Assembly: GCA_963377175.1 (NCBI GenBank)
Contig: CAUJNA010003745.1
Coordinates: forward strand, 352,337 to 416,336
Length of the DNA stretch: 64,000 bases
Source: Effrenium voratum
Taxonomy: Eukaryota; Sar; Dinophyceae; Suessiales; Symbiodiniaceae
Direction: 5' to 3'
Positions 13,501 to 24,407 of the stretch are shown here, in pieces; position 1 is the first letter of the stretch; each line of letters starts with the position of its first letter. The notes below the pieces were generated by a model. That model was not told the origin of the DNA and searched no databases. It was given only the letters and a program-made list of their open reading frames with translations. The position numbers and the translations under genes are program-made.

Positions 13501-14218
13501 CGGTCATGTTGATCTAACAAAAAGAGAGAACACAAAAATTTTCAGAATGGCATTGACTACTCTCACGACTCTCCTGAGCGGAAACCCGACCGATTCGGCA
13601 GCCCACGCTCGCGGCTCTGGCCTCGGACACTTCCAGCTCTCCTTGGCTCTCCGCGGACTGCTCCTCCGCCATAGCCAGCCTGCCGCTTCGGCAGTGAGAC
13701 GCGGCCGGCTGGGTGCCGCTTCGGGGGGGGGGGGGGGGAAAGGGGTCGAAGTCACGAACCCAAAAATTGGGGGTCGACCCATGGGGTTCGTCTTTTTTGT
13801 CATGAAAGGAGTCGACCCATGGGTTGTTGTTCAAGAAAATCTCGGGATTTGTTGATATTTGATGGGTGTCTGGGTCCCGCTGGGCGTCCAGCTTCTCCTC
13901 CAACCCGGCAATGGTGGCCTGGCCAAAATTCGAGCACTAAGTCAGTAGTCATGCGGATCGCTCAGACACTGTTCACACACACAGAGACACTTTTCCAAGG
14001 GCTTCACCTTGAAGTAGCACAACACCCTTGGGCTTCGATTTATCCAATACACCCTGCGAAAGAACCGTGTTTATTGATTTATGCCGTTCTTTCGTTCTGT
14101 TTTTATTTTGTCTTTCTTTCTTTACTTATTTATTTACTTCTTTCTTTCTGTATTTATCTATTTATTTCTTTCTTTCTTTCTTTCTTTCTTTCTTGATTTA
14201 TTTATTTCTCTATTTATG

Positions 14219-14306
<88 letters not shown>

Positions 14307-14574
14307 TCATTATTTCTTTCTTTCATTCATTCATTCTTAAATTGTCTTGCTGTCTTTCTTTTCTTGTTTGCTTTATTTCTTTCTTCTTTCTTTCTTTCGT
14401 TCTTGCTTTCTTGCTTTCTTCTTTCTTTCTTTCGTTCTTGCTTTCTTGCTTTCTTCTTTCTGCTTTCCTTCTTTCTTTCTTTCTTTCTGTCTTTATTTAT
14501 TTCTTTCTTTCTTTCTTTCTTTCTTTATTGTCTTGCTGTCTTTCTGTATTTTATTGCTTTATTTCTTCCTTATT

Positions 14575-14626
<52 letters not shown>

Positions 14627-16686
14627 TCCTTCTTTCTTTCCTTCTTTCCTTCTTTCCTTCTTTCCTTCTTTCGCTCTCTCTCTCTCTCTCTCTCTCGCTC
14701 TCGTTATGAAAAAAGTTGGACGGAAACACCCTCTACCTGTGCGAGGACAAGAACCATCTCTTCGCTTTGTGAAGCAGTCCGCTCAAAAGATTACCAATCC
14801 CACCACTTAACCTGGGGATCCTTTCCCAGTTGGCATGTTGCTTCTCTTTCGTGCGCCTTGGTCTCTGCCGTCTGCAGCATCGCCATCTTTTTCATCGTCT
14901 TCCTGTGGAGTCACCAGCGCTGACTCGCGCACGCATGAGTCATAATCAAAGCCCAGCATTAAATCGGTCCACCCAGAACCATGCTTCAAGAACTAAGAGC
15001 ATCGGATATCTGCAGCTATTTATGGCAAGAGGATTGTCCCTTACTAGCCGGATCATTTACCCGGGTTTTTGAGCAAGTGGCTCACATGTTCACGCCTTCC
15101 AGAGGCCTGAGCCCGGGGCAGCTTGGCCTCCAGGTCCGCCACTGTACGGGACATGTACACCTCAGCGCGCGTGACATAGACGCGACCGAAGAGCGTCCCA
15201 AAACCTTTGGATCTGCGAAGCCTTGCCGTGCCTCCCATGTTTTGTTTTTGGCTGTGGGTCAAAACCCTGTACCCTGGTGAACATCAAAATAGGTGGCAAA
15301 TGGAGGTTCATCCACCCCAAAATGGCTCGCCATAGGTTATGCCCCATGGCCATTTGTTTGCGCTCGGAGAGCCTGGGCGGCCTGAAAAAGCTCTGTCAAT
15401 GCCAGGTCTCCAGCATCTGCCACCTCTTTCTGCTGTTCCTGGCCACCGCACAGGAACCTATGAGGGCACGCTGGCAAAAAAATGTCTCACATCATAATAC
15501 GTTGAGAATCAGCAAACCAGACCTCTCACAGTAATCAGCAAACCAGACCTCTCACAGTTTTGCTCGAATTGTGTTCACATCTTAAACCTGTTGGCGTTGT
15601 CGAAATGATATGCTTTCAGCCGCTGGCATGGAATTAATAGAAGAATCGAGCGCTGAGCCCTCCCCCGTCAGCTGTTGCCTCATGGCTGGATCTCTCCTCG
15701 TACTGCGCTGTGTCCTGATGATTGGGCAGACACTTCCAGCGTCTCACCACTGGCCGGCCCGAGAACTGAAGATACTCACTGATGCAAACACCAAGGCGTG
15801 AAGTCCTCGCTGACAGCGCGCAGAACGTCCTTGAGGGCACCTGAACCTCAAAGAAAACAAGGAGGACAGGTGATGGCAACTTGTGCCAAATGAACCAGGT
15901 GAGAGCAAAGCAAGGCAAATTAGTTGTGTGGAAAGATGGTACTTGGGGAGAACATGATTCATACCAAGGTCGACGAGGCTCTGATTTTTTGGAGGCGCTT
16001 CCTGGCCCCCTCAGATTAGTCTGACCTGGCTATTCGCAATAGCTTGTGTTTTTTCCGTCTTGAGCCAGAAAAGGAAGTCTTTAATCAAAGGGGGGGTTGG
16101 ATTGAGAGGTGCCCCCCTCAAAAAATAAGAGGGGTCGTTTAGCCAAACCTTGTGAGTGGCTTCAAAGTAGTATTGGCTGGCAGTCGGCTGGGAAAACCGA
16201 GCGTCTTTCATCAGAGGGGGTTTATTCATCACGTGCCGCCTGATACTAGTGATGTCGGCATCTTGCCCAGAACGAGGCCAAGCTCAGATCCCAGCCGTAT
16301 CCTTGAACCCTCGCTACATTGGCACCTGCTGCAGCAGCCTCAGTGATGGCTGCGGCCAAAGTCCCATCCTCCCGGAATGGTCCGATCAAAGCTTCAAATG
16401 CACGCGCAATTTCAGTCATGTGGCAAACCTGTTTTTCGAGGGTGCCCTTTTCACCTGTAAAAGGAACCCAACAGCAAACCTACCATTCTGGGGGTCACTC
16501 ATTTGGGGGTTGGGTTTCTTGGGACAACCCCCCCCAAATTTTCATGTTGGTATCCAAATAGACAAACCACCCAAAAAAAGGGGGTACCCTCCAAAACAAA
16601 GACACCCTCAGTTAGAGACCAACTCGCCGCGAGCGCAACGCCGGGCCCCGGGCAACGAGCACCGCCAGCAGCAGCGAGCCGGCCAT
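4586..16686 (-). CDS. Multi-exon coiled-coil protein, possible signal-peptide first exon
   Basis: A run of short minus-strand exons is separated by introns full of repeats. Examples: 16686-~16625 (possible start MAGSLLLAVLVARGPALRSR, hydrophobic), 16428-~16330 (MTEIARAFEALIGPFREDG), 15438-~15370 (EQQKEVADAGDLALTELFQ), 13918-13877 (ATIAGLEEKLDAQR), 13084-~13043 (EHAKDLEKQLMKDQ), ~11035-10970 (RQKEGQNSNRHLLEESREL), 9801-9754 (ASQRRLSQLREHAKRL), 7377-7306 (AARQEVRQLKADRQELLEKL), 6731-~6687 (ALDKVSLDIKRHSDS), 6537-6478 (VAALKERSKNLEEMMANMDK), 5655-5581 (QKATSESQRIQSFFASMDK) and 4630-4586 (ELQKARARKAELEQR). Many are phase 0 at both ends with GC or GA donors. Family not recognised; the start exon and the claim that all exons are one gene are inferences. 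Confidence 0.5.
5392..5524. mobile_element. MITE family A
   Basis: Terminal repeats TGGCCATGGGTCAAAA / TTTGACCACCACAGCCA around CCCCACTAAAATA and AAAATGGGTGGTG. Confidence 0.8.
5683..5798. mobile_element. MITE family B
   Basis: GGCTTTGGGTCAAAAATAGG, CCTGGTAAATGGAAACAATG and TTTTGGCCCATACCC. Confidence 0.75.
6593..6652. mobile_element. MITE family B, fragment
   Basis: ACCAAAACCTGCGTAACCCC to TTTTGAGCCACACCCATG. Confidence 0.65.
6960..7056. repeat. Repeat linked to family A (copy 1)
   Basis: AACCTGACGTTCGGGTCTGG, CATGTTCATTGG and GTAGTAGGTACTTGGTG directly before a family A MITE. The same arrangement recurs at 11241-11349. Confidence 0.65.
7057..7160. mobile_element. MITE family A, end degraded
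   Basis: TTGGCCATGGTACCCCCAGT to TTTTTGGTCCACTGCC with the family A core. Preceded by the 6966-7055 repeat. Confidence 0.7.
7415..7490 (+). repeat. G-rich tract
   Basis: Multiple runs of four or more G (GGGGGGGTGGGGGGGAGAGG and on). G-quadruplex folding is possible. Lies directly upstream, on the minus strand, of coiled-coil exon 7377-7306. Confidence 0.8.
7600..9030. other. No gene seen
   Basis: Intron-like sequence between coiled-coil exons 9801 and 7377. Small ORFs only, no convincing splice-bounded exon. Confidence 0.4.
9036..9244 (+). mobile_element. SINE with tRNA-like head and poly(A) tail
   Basis: Positions 9036-9125 can fold like a tRNA: GTGGTTTGG pairs with CCAAACCAC as an acceptor stem, GGGTAA with TTACCC as an anticodon stem, and GGGTTCAAGTCCCC is a B-box/T-arm. 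A body containing ATCATTTAGGTGGGGACC follows and the element ends in about 17 A. The body recurs at 17.5 kb. Confidence 0.65.
9447..9530. mobile_element. MITE family A, inverted, one end lost
   Basis: GGCTGTGGTTGTCAAAACC and TATTTTAGTGGGGATTGGGA. Confidence 0.65.
10770..10922 (+). repeat. Purine-rich A/G tract
   Basis: About 150 bp almost purely A and G, in an intron of the coiled-coil gene. Confidence 0.85.
11139..11240. mobile_element. MITE family A, inverted
   Basis: CCTGTGGTTGTCAAAACC to GGATGTTCACTGGGGGTAC. Confidence 0.65.
11241..11349. repeat. Repeat linked to family A (copy 2)
   Basis: GTTCCTGGTCTGGACCAT, then GAACGTCAGGTTCCACGTTC and GTAGTAGGTACTTGGTG, between two family A copies. 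Confidence 0.65.
11350..11477. mobile_element. MITE family A, inverted
   Basis: GGCTTTGGTTGTCAAAACC to CACTGGGGGTACAATTTGG and TTTGACCCATGCCCA. Confidence 0.7.
12578..12680. mobile_element. MITE family B
   Basis: ATGGCTGTGGCTCAAAAAAC, GGTAAGTGGAAACATGGACC, TTTTGAGCCAT. TTGAGCCATCTACTCTCA occurs on both sides. Confidence 0.8.
14095..14702 (+). repeat. (TTTC)n microsatellite, about 600 bp
   Basis: Pyrimidine tract with TTTA and CTTC variants ending in (TC)n. Produces long Phe/Leu/Ser-rich spurious ORFs. Confidence 0.95.
14936..15088. mobile_element. Inverted-repeat element family E
   Basis: Core CCATGCTTCAAGAA(C/T), CGGATAT(C/G) and TTTTTGAGCAAGTGGCTCA; shared with 29.7, 34.8 and 41.1 kb. 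Confidence 0.65.
15249..15355. mobile_element. MITE family D
   Basis: GGCTGTGGGTCAAAACCCTG, AACATCAAAATAGGTGGCAA, ATGCCCCATGGCC. Confidence 0.75.
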
Positions 16687-16847
16687 CGCGGCGGAGCTCG
16701 CGAGCTCACGAAAACACGGAGCCAGCTGCGTGACATTTCGCGGAGACGGGGGCGGTTTGTAAGGCAAAGACGAGGCAAAGGCAAAGCATCGGGACCAAAA
16801 CCTGCATTCATTCCATTTCTCATTCCCTACTCAGCACCAGCAAGGTA

Positions 16848-16912
16848 ATGGAAGGAAAAGCAGGGTAAAGCAGGGCAAAGCAAGGCAAAGCAAGGCAAAG
16901 CAAGGCAAGCAC
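16848..16912 (+). repeat. 10-bp tandem repeat (GGCAAAGCAA)n
   Basis: About 6 units just upstream, on the minus strand, of the putative signal-peptide exon of the coiled-coil gene. Confidence 0.85.
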
Positions 16913-17364
16913 TCTAGTATTGCCCTAAAATAAGGCCATCATTTGCGAAAGCTGCTAGCCACACCTTGAAACACTTGGATTCTGAAATTGTATGCAGCTA
17001 GGCTGGCGTGCTTTCATGTTCCTGGCGTGGCGAGCACCATTTACTCTTTTTCCCCTTTGCAAGATAGAATGAGATCTGGCCGCGGTACCCACGCGGCCAC
17101 ACGGATTACCCTCCAGCATTCGAGTGGAGCTTCCCTGGTGCCCTGTTCGCTAATCGGAAACTTGCGCAGGCACCACACCAAGACCTTCGTCCATTGCAAA
17201 CATCACTGAACAACACAACCCTCAAAACATAAGCCTTTCCACTCATGAGATACGGTTCCACTCATCCTGAGAGGATCACTGTACCGCTGCCGCGTCTTAC
17301 GCGCACCGTCCATGGGTTCTCTGCTCATAGGGTGAGACGTGCGCTGGCCTGCATGCCGCGCGGC

Positions 17365-19615
17365 TCAGCCGGTCTTGGCCTTCTTGGCAGCCGGCTCCTC
17401 TGCCTCTGCCTCCTCTGGATCCTGACGGCTCCAAGGCCATGCAAGGTGCAAGGCCCTGAACACCAAGTGGGCATGAATTTCAATTCGGGACCCTTTGGCG
17501 GACATCATTTAGGTGGGGATTCATGTCCACCAACCACTTTTGAGGTCGTTCCCTATTAAAAAAGGAAAAATGGCCAGTGGGACGCCAAGCTTGAAAAGGC
17601 GTCATGCTACCAGCTCTGCCCTCCCCACATCCAGCACCTCTTCATCGGACTCTTCTTCTCCGGCCTCCAACAGGCCCTGCCGTGAGGTCTTTGCTCGGGT
17701 CACATGGCTGTGGGTCAAAATCCAAATCGTACCCCCAGTGAACATCCCAATCCACTAAAACAGACGAACATGGGTGGTGAATTCACCTACCCCAAAATGG
17801 GATACCATTGGTTTTGACCCACAGCCACATCTCACTACCTCCCTGCACAACACAACACCTTCCATCTGCACAGAAGCTTCGCTGGTGTCTGAGCACCAAG
17901 GTCGCATTGGGCTATGGAGGAACGGTACATCGGCACACCTCTTCGTCCTCCTCTAGCAGGTCTTCCTCCATGTCCTTCCATGTCAATTCTGGAAATCTCA
18001 CAAAGGTCCCTGGCGGTCCCTTGCCACGCCTCCTGTAGAATCTTTCTCCACTCTGTTGCTGTCATCGGCAGAGGCCTGAAACACAACACCCAAAAAAATG
18101 CGGCTCTCACCAAAACGGCCCCCCCAATGCCTCGAATCAGACCCAGATTTCACATGCAGATGCTTGCAAATAGGACTCGTTTGCTGGCCACGCCTCTCGC
18201 CCTCCGCCTTCCCGTCCTTGTTCGCCTTCAAGCACCGCAAGTCGCAGCGACATACCACTCACAGGAGTTGGCCCAAGAAATGAACGGAGGGCGGCCGATG
18301 ACTTGATCTGAACATACATGATGGGATAGCAGGATGCATGACTCAATAAAACTGTGTCATGTCACAAACAAGCTCAAAGGCTTCAAAACCAGCAGCCGGC
18401 ACTCCCTCACTCCCTCACTCTGCCTCGAAGTACTCCCTCGCTTTGAGGAGGGCCTTCGCGGCTTCTACAGTGCCCAGCCTCGGAATGCAGAGCAATCAGC
18501 CGAGTTTGCGGATGCGATCTTGCGCGGCCTATAAGGAAAGAGGTGTGCTGAGCTGGTCTCTTGCGTTTGCGTGTTTGCGGTGCTCAACCTCTAGCAACCA
18601 AGCTCGTCCGCTTGGAAATCTACAGCTCTCCTTCTCGTCCCTCCTACATGCAGGGAGTCTCTGTTTGAGGGTGCCCCTTGTTGGTAGGTGTTCAAGCAAA
18701 CAGAAAGCAACAAGCATTTTGTGGGTTCCCCTAAAGGCACACCCAAATGGACCATACACTGCAAAATCTGAACGCACCTCTGAGGTTCCCCGACTCCTCC
18801 ACCAGCTCATCGATGCCGTCAAAATCCTCGTGGTTTGAGTGTGGCAGCTTGAATGCACCCAAAGGGCGTAAATCAAAATGTTGGAAGGCAAAAAATGTGT
18901 GGTGTCCTGCCGGACTCCCTTTGAAACAACCCCCCCAAAAAAAAGGGCACCCTCAAACATAACAGGCGCCTATGGGTCCGCAGCGCAAGGCTTGTTGTTC
19001 ATGATTTGGGCTGCGAAGCAAGCGACTCACACTAGGCAGTGTCTGGATCCTCTCTGGCTCCAAGTCTCCAAAGATGCCTTTTCCATGGTGCCCTTGGATA
19101 GTTACAAATGGCATCTAAAAGGACGCTAATTGTAGGGGTTGCCCTATTTTGAGAAGGTCTTCCATTTTGGCGAGTGGGGTGGGTGCGCTAGAGTGACATA
19201 TCAGCGTCGCCCAGCACACGAGCCCAAGCAAAATCTGCGGCACCGTCCTTCTCGATCCCCCTCATGTCAACTGGGAGGAGCATTTCCTAGCCCGTTGTGG
19301 AAATATAGCATCGTTGACGTCCGCACACGTCCAAGTATGTCCAGCAAGGGCTAGAGTCCAGCCATGCGCGACATGTTATTGTCAAAAAGAGTGAGGTCAA
19401 GAGCTCATCGACAGGGTGGGAGGCATGTCAGGGACTTTTCCACGGGTACCAACCGGCCTGGTCGTCCAGCTTGCTGGGGTCCAAAATCTTTTCGAGCAGC
19501 GGCTTGAGATCCTGACAGCTTCAAGGCTTCAGGCCTGGGCCATCTAGGAACTAAGAAACAAAAAGAAGTGGAGCCAATCCGCACACTTTGGTTGACACGC
19601 AAGATGTTGTTATTA

Positions 19616-19687
<72 letters not shown>

Positions 19688-22600
19688 GTTTTAGAAACTT
19701 GCTGTCTTGACATCCGTGCGCCTCCTCTGAAGGCTTTTCGGCCTTGAGCTTCTCCTGCCCATTCCAGCCAAGCCGACCACACCGTGCCCGTGTTCTCAGC
19801 CAGATCCCAGCGCACAGCTCAAGTCGACATCTACAGTATAGATCAATGACCTTCCTTCTTCTCTTTCCTGCTTGCTCGCAGTCGTGTTCCAAGCAGTCTC
19901 TAAGCCACGAACAACGGCTCGGGGCTGTTGTATTCCGAACGGTTTGGATTCCGAAGGCTGCCCAAGAAGCAGCCAACAATATGTTCTGTCCTTGATGCCC
20001 TTCAAGCTATCCTCAGGCAGGTAGTACAGGTCCTCACATGCTTCATCTGCACGACGAATCTATCACCAAGAAGGGGTGGGAAAAGACAATTACTTGCCCG
20101 ATGAATTCCAAGACTGACTGTTGCACACACAGTTTTGCTCTGAAACGTGCCTGCCTCCCCCAACGTCGCGTGAAGTGGCATATTACTGCTTGCATAATCT
20201 GCACCAGCAACCCCACCTCACCATCCAGGCCATCCAAGCCATCCAAGCCATCGTCCTTGCAGGAGTGTGTGTGTGTGTGTGTCCCTAACCTCCGGCCGGA
20301 TGGGTGCCAAAATGTGAGGAGCATGAGGCCACTAGGCCAATCTGCACAGTCACATGGACACTTCTGGATTGGAAGCCTCAACACCTCCAGCGACACGCCC
20401 CAAGCCACTTCGAGCCTCTGCCATGGCTGCGAGGAATCTGAAGCCTCAATTCCAGCCCCACATCTATGGAGAGAAGGCATCTGCGAGAAGCTTAGCTTCC
20501 AAAGCACCAAAATCCACACGCTGCATGGCTTAAGGCAGGGACCCCAAGGGTCAGGTGGCAGTCTCTGCTCGCTGTGAGCCGTTGCCGGCCGGCCGTTCCG
20601 GTGCACAAAACCTCCGAGCACGCCTCACAGTCTTCCCCGATGTTCATGACGCACCGCAAGAAGCATCCAGCCCCATGGCAAACCACTTACAACCCTGATT
20701 CCGATGTCGGCAAGTCGGCAGATTGAGGGCAAGAATCGAAAGCCACCATCGCCACCTCTTTGCAATTTCTTTCTTCTTCGTGCTGACGAAGGTTTCTCAC
20801 TTTGGCTTCGGCTTTCCCACCGCCTTTCTCCGCTCCCAAGTTCTCTCGGTCAGGCCCGGCGCTTTGCGCGCATGTGGCATCTCTTCGCCCAAAGCCCGTG
20901 CTCTGGCACGTGGCCTGGGACCCAAGGAAGACTTTTCCTGAGAACCTACCGCGAGGCTTACCCTTCACCTGTCGCTCCTTTCCCAAGACCAGTGCGCTTG
21001 GATACTTGGAGCGTGCCGTGCCGCGGCCCCACAAGACTGGTGACAGCTAGCGAATTCCGCGGCGCTATCATGCGCTATCCATCTCCAAGCCACAGGACAT
21101 GGTCACTCCGTCTTGGTCGCCTATGGGCAAGCGAAAGTCATCAAAACCTGTAGGGTTTCCCCATCCGCTTGCGAATTGATCGCTGTTTCTTGGCAGGGTT
21201 GTCTCAGGGTAATGAAGCCTTATGAGGATTATTGCCTGCGAAACCAATCGAGCCACCATAGGAATAGCCCTCAACCAGTCGTTTGGGCACAAAGACTTTG
21301 GATTCATGGGCGAAGGTCCAGTCACCCGTTCCAGAAGATCTCTGTGTTGATCTATTTTGTGGATTCCAGATTAGAATGCCCTTGTGAAATGCCTTTGCGA
21401 ATCCTTGCGGTGCTAGTCAGCTCCAAGCAGACCAACACAATACTGCTAAGGGACTTGATACGAAAAGATTCAACATGGTCGTGTCCTTGCTTTAGCAACT
21501 ATATCATAGGGGGATTCGAGATTTTCAAACATCCCAGAAACGTCAAAATGCTTTCGTGTTTCTGAGTGGCAGCAAAAAGCTGCCAGCAAGATTGCCGTTT
21601 GAGCAAGCAAACGCCGGGATTGTCTGTGCCCTGATCATCGTTTGAGCATCCGAGCGTGGAATGATGAAGATCTGAGGAGTCGAAAGCAATGTGGATGGGG
21701 ACACCCTCAGAAATGATGACTGCAAATAGGACATCTGCAACTAAGTTGGATGCAAAGCACTCATCAGCAAAGGAGTTTCCTTTGAGTGCGGAATTCATCA
21801 CGGGTGTTTCTTTACGTTACTTTGCGTTTTCTGCTCAAAAAAAATGGAGAAACAAAGTGCGGCGGTGGGGGTGTGATTGCTTATCCTGGCTTGGTGCGCT
21901 GGAGGGGGCAATGTTGGGGTGAGTTGAAGGTTGTTGATCTGGGGTGAGTTTCGGGATAGACTAAGATTGGCTGAGAGGGCATGTAGAGTTGGCTTCGGGT
22001 AGGCCAGAATGGACTGTGGTTTATTCAGATTTGTCTAGAGTAGGTTTGGAGTTGGTTTAGAGTGGGTATGGGGCGTCAAATAGGCTAAGGGTTGGTTTCA
22101 GGCAAAATTTAGGGTTGGCGTAGGTGTGCTTTAATACGCAAAGGGTTGTCTGTGGTTTACGGTGTTTTGGGACGATGTTGGATTTAGGTTGATGGCGGAT
22201 TTTAGAGTGACGGTATGGTCCGGATTGGTTTAGGGTTTTTTCAGGGCGGGTCAAGGGTTGCTGTGGGTTGGCAGGGGTTGACCAGTTGAGTGCGGGATGG
22301 AAAGCCACAAGCCAAACCGTCAAAGCTGCAAGCCTGACCAGCCAAACCGATCCCACAAAGCCGAAAGGAATTGCCCTCCATTCCTTGAGCACACCTGCGT
22401 CTCAACTTCAAACGGCTGTGGGTAAAAGCCCTGTACCCCTGTAGAACATCAAAATAGGTGGCAAATGGACCAAAAAATCCACCCCAAAATGGACCTATAG
22501 GTTATGCCCCATGGCCAAATGCTGAACTCCAGTCGGGGCTCATGTTAACCCAACATGCCACATTTGCCTTGTCAACGAAGCCGGCAAAGCGCTTGGCACG

Positions 22601-23099
22601 CGCCAAGCCCTTGGCCCAGTCGTCCGCCTCGTGTCCGCTTTGGTTCAGCTACCGTGGGTACAACGCATGATTTGGGCGAAAAATTGAGCCGCCACGAAAA
22701 CAAAACCGGGCAAGGGGGGAGGGAAGCGGAGCACGGGGGAGGGGGAAGGGTGGGAAAGGCCCTTCGTGGCGCGTTTGCCTCTCCGCCCATCTTGAGACCC
22801 TCAACCTCTGTGCTTAGCAGGCGGCCGGGATCAGCGGCAGCGAGAGCAACGCCATGGTGGCTGCCATCCTGATGGGACTCGCAGTGAGCGATCAGTTTCT
22901 TGCTTCGGGAGATTCAAACACGTGACTTGACGCATTTCTTGCTGCAGATTTGATTGGAGCACCCCTCCTTTCCTTTCCGTCAAGAGGCCACCCAGAAGCC
23001 TTGTGAGTTCAACCAATGTTTCTAGGCCGTCGGGCATGCCGCCGCGCTTGGTCATCTTCACCAGGTCCAGGCCGCTCTCCCCGACATCCCGCAGCATGC
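17365..23099 (-). CDS. Acidic multi-exon protein with Lys-rich C-terminus (unrecognised)
   Basis: The last exon is 17421-17365 (DPEEAEAEEPAAKKAKTG, then TGA). Upstream exons on the same strand: 17676-17611 (GLLEAGEEESDEEVLDVG, GT donor), 17988-17939 (LTWKDMEEDLLEEDEE, GT donor), about 18085-18000 (TATEWRKILQEAW, limits unclear), 18478-18424 (LGTVEAAKALLKAREYFE, GC donor), 18826-18778 (DFDGIDELVEESGNLR, GT donor), 19511-19458 (DLKPLLEKILDPSKLDDQ, GC donor), about 19758 (EKLKAEKPSEEA), 22627-22568 (ADDWAKGLARAKRFAGFVDK, GC donor) and 23099-23014 (MLRDVGESGLDLVKMTKRGG, GT donor). Long acidic runs with a terminal KKAK cluster recall nuclear chaperone-like tails, but that is composition only. Exons above 20 kb may belong to another gene. 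No catalytic motif is visible. Confidence 0.5.
17486..17575 (+). mobile_element. SINE, 3' part only
   Basis: GACATCATTTAGGTGGGGA to GTTCCCTATTAAAAAA matches the 3' half of the 9.0-kb SINE and ends in a short A run. 5'-truncated. Confidence 0.5.
17704..17828. mobile_element. MITE family A, intact
   Basis: Terminal repeats GGCTGTGGGTCAAAA / TTTTGACCCACAGCC, flanked by ACAT on both sides. 125 bp. Confidence 0.85.
19608..19688 (+). repeat. (ATT)n microsatellite
   Basis: About 26 units. Confidence 0.95.
19780..21880. other. No convincing gene
   Basis: Intron-like. A 192-codon minus ORF (20621-20043) has no protein-like conservation signs. Possible small exon near 20650 (CVMNIGEDCEACSE). Confidence 0.35.
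21880..22290 (+). other. G+T-rich tract without genes
   Basis: About 400 bp strongly biased to G and T on the plus strand with scattered TTTAGGG and GGTTTAG motifs. Confidence 0.5.
22412..22518. mobile_element. MITE family D
   Basis: GGCTGTGGGTAAAAGCCCTG to TTATGCCCCATGGCC, same core as 15249-15355. Confidence 0.75.
22821..22883 (+). CDS. Possible plus-strand exon
   Basis: A polypyrimidine tract ending CTTAGCAG, 63 open nt in phase 0 (AGISGSESNAMVAAILMGL) and a GTGAGC donor look like a clean exon. The opposite strand is also open here (part of a 237-codon minus ORF, 23544-22831). No other plus-strand exons were found nearby, so it is weak. Confidence 0.2.
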
Positions 23100-23544
23100 C
23101 TGGCACGCGACAAATACTTTCTCTGTCCAGACATGCCTGGCCGCCTTTGCCCCTCCAGCAAGAAGCCAAACTTCCGCGCAACTTTGGCTTTATGGAAAAA
23201 AAATGGCTGTAACCCCTGCCCAAGCGTCCTCCCCGGCTGAACCTGTGGCCGGGAGCGCTGCCCATGGCAATGGACATGCAAGCAGCAGGCTGGATCGCCA
23301 GAGTGGAAGCCTCGGACAGGCTTTCCATATTTTGCTCTGGAACGACGGGGCTAGTCGCAGCGGATGTGCCCCCGCTTAGGTGCTCAGCTCGCGAAAGAGC
23401 TAAGGCTCCAACCACGAAGAAGTAGGAAAAGGGCATGCCGATCATGGCCGTGCTGTAGTTGACGAACCTGTGTGCTGCAAGCTCAAGGCGAATTAGGAAC
23501 CTTGCCACGCTCACTATGACTTCTTTTATAGGTGAAGGTGACAT
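22831..23544 (-). other. Long open minus-strand stretch around exon 23099-23014
   Basis: A 237-codon minus ORF stays open across exon 23099-23014 and the sequence on both sides. It includes a hydrophobic stretch (IGMPFSYFFVVGALALS) and a Ser/Thr-rich segment near 23.3 kb. It may be one longer exon of a membrane protein rather than several short ones. I do not recognise it. Confidence 0.3.
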
Positions 23545-23546
23545 AT

Positions 23547-23564
23547 ATATATATATATATAGGT
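23547..23564 (+). repeat. (AT)n microsatellite
   Basis: Nine AT units. Confidence 0.9.
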
Positions 23565-23839
23565 GGCGTGACCATCAAAGCTACGACACAGGGTGTGTCA
23601 GCCAGAACTCTGAGGCCAGATTCTTGGATCTCATCTGAGCGCACGCACCAGTTGGGGAATAGAGGCGACACGCGCAGGAAGAGCATGTATCGAAACCTCG
23701 TGGCTCCCATGCGGAGGTTTCAATCCGCCTGCTCTGCTGCCTATCAACTCAGGTGCCGACATCGAGCCTTGGAATTTGTTCATCTCCTGCAAAGGACTCA
23801 GGACCAGGACGAGTTCTATCTCGCTTCGCGACCCTTGTG

Positions 23840-24370
23840 AGCAAGGGGGAGGGACAGTGTGCTGTTGAAGCAGGCAAATTGGAGCAGCTCCTTCTGCAGT
23901 GTGGCCATCTTCTCAGCAGCAAACTGGCACATTCCCAGAAGCACAGGGCAAATACAAGTGCCCATAGGTGTCCTTTTTGGAAAATAAATGGCACTGGCAG
24001 ATGATTGAACCACCAGGTAAACCAGGGCCTTCTATTTTTAAGCAAAACAACCAAGAAGGACACCTATGCAAGTGCCTCTGGGCAGATTGGCCCCCAAAAC
24101 TTTGGAAAATCGCCGTGGTTCAATCCCCAGGTGGACTGCTGATTCCGGTCAGCCTTCTTTCGCGACTCTCGGGGTGCTTGCTCAGCTTCCTTTTAGGATT
24201 GGAATGGCAGTCTTCTTCAGAACCGCGGTCACGTTTGTTTGGCATGACGGACCGACAGCCCGGTCATTTTTGTTTGTTCTCAATCGAGGGAAAAAGAAGC
24301 GAGCCCGCCGCGCATGCAGCAGAATCTCCCGGCCAATGCAGTAGCTCATGATCCAACCACCTGCACCCCC
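23840..24370 (-). CDS. Two candidate exons (coiled coil; WIMSYCIGREILLHARR)
   Basis: Near 23.93-23.87 kb the minus strand reads FAAEKMATLQKELLQF, a coiled-coil-like segment preceded by CAG. Near 24.36-24.30 kb, after GGTGCAG, it reads WIMSYCIGREILLHARRAR. A 106-bp transposon (23963-24068) lies between them. They could be 5' exons of the acidic gene or of another gene. Confidence 0.3.
23963..24068. mobile_element. hAT-like MITE with 8-bp target duplication
   Basis: 106 bp with perfect 13-bp terminal inverted repeats CATAGGTGTCCTT / AAGGACACCTATG, flanked on both sides by CAAGTGCC (23955-23962 and 24069-24076). An 8-bp duplication is typical of hAT transposons. No coding capacity. Confidence 0.85.
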
Positions 24371-24407
24371 GCAGACCTGGCGCTTGGGAGCGCTTCTCTC
24401 TGTCCAT

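Noticed and set aside
14028..14923. Long Phe/Leu/Ser ORFs of 260-280 codons
   Set aside because: Translations of a (TTTC)n microsatellite in several frames.
20043..20621. 192-codon minus ORF
   Set aside because: Low protein likeness, a GT microsatellite translated as His-Thr repeats, and no splice-linked neighbours.
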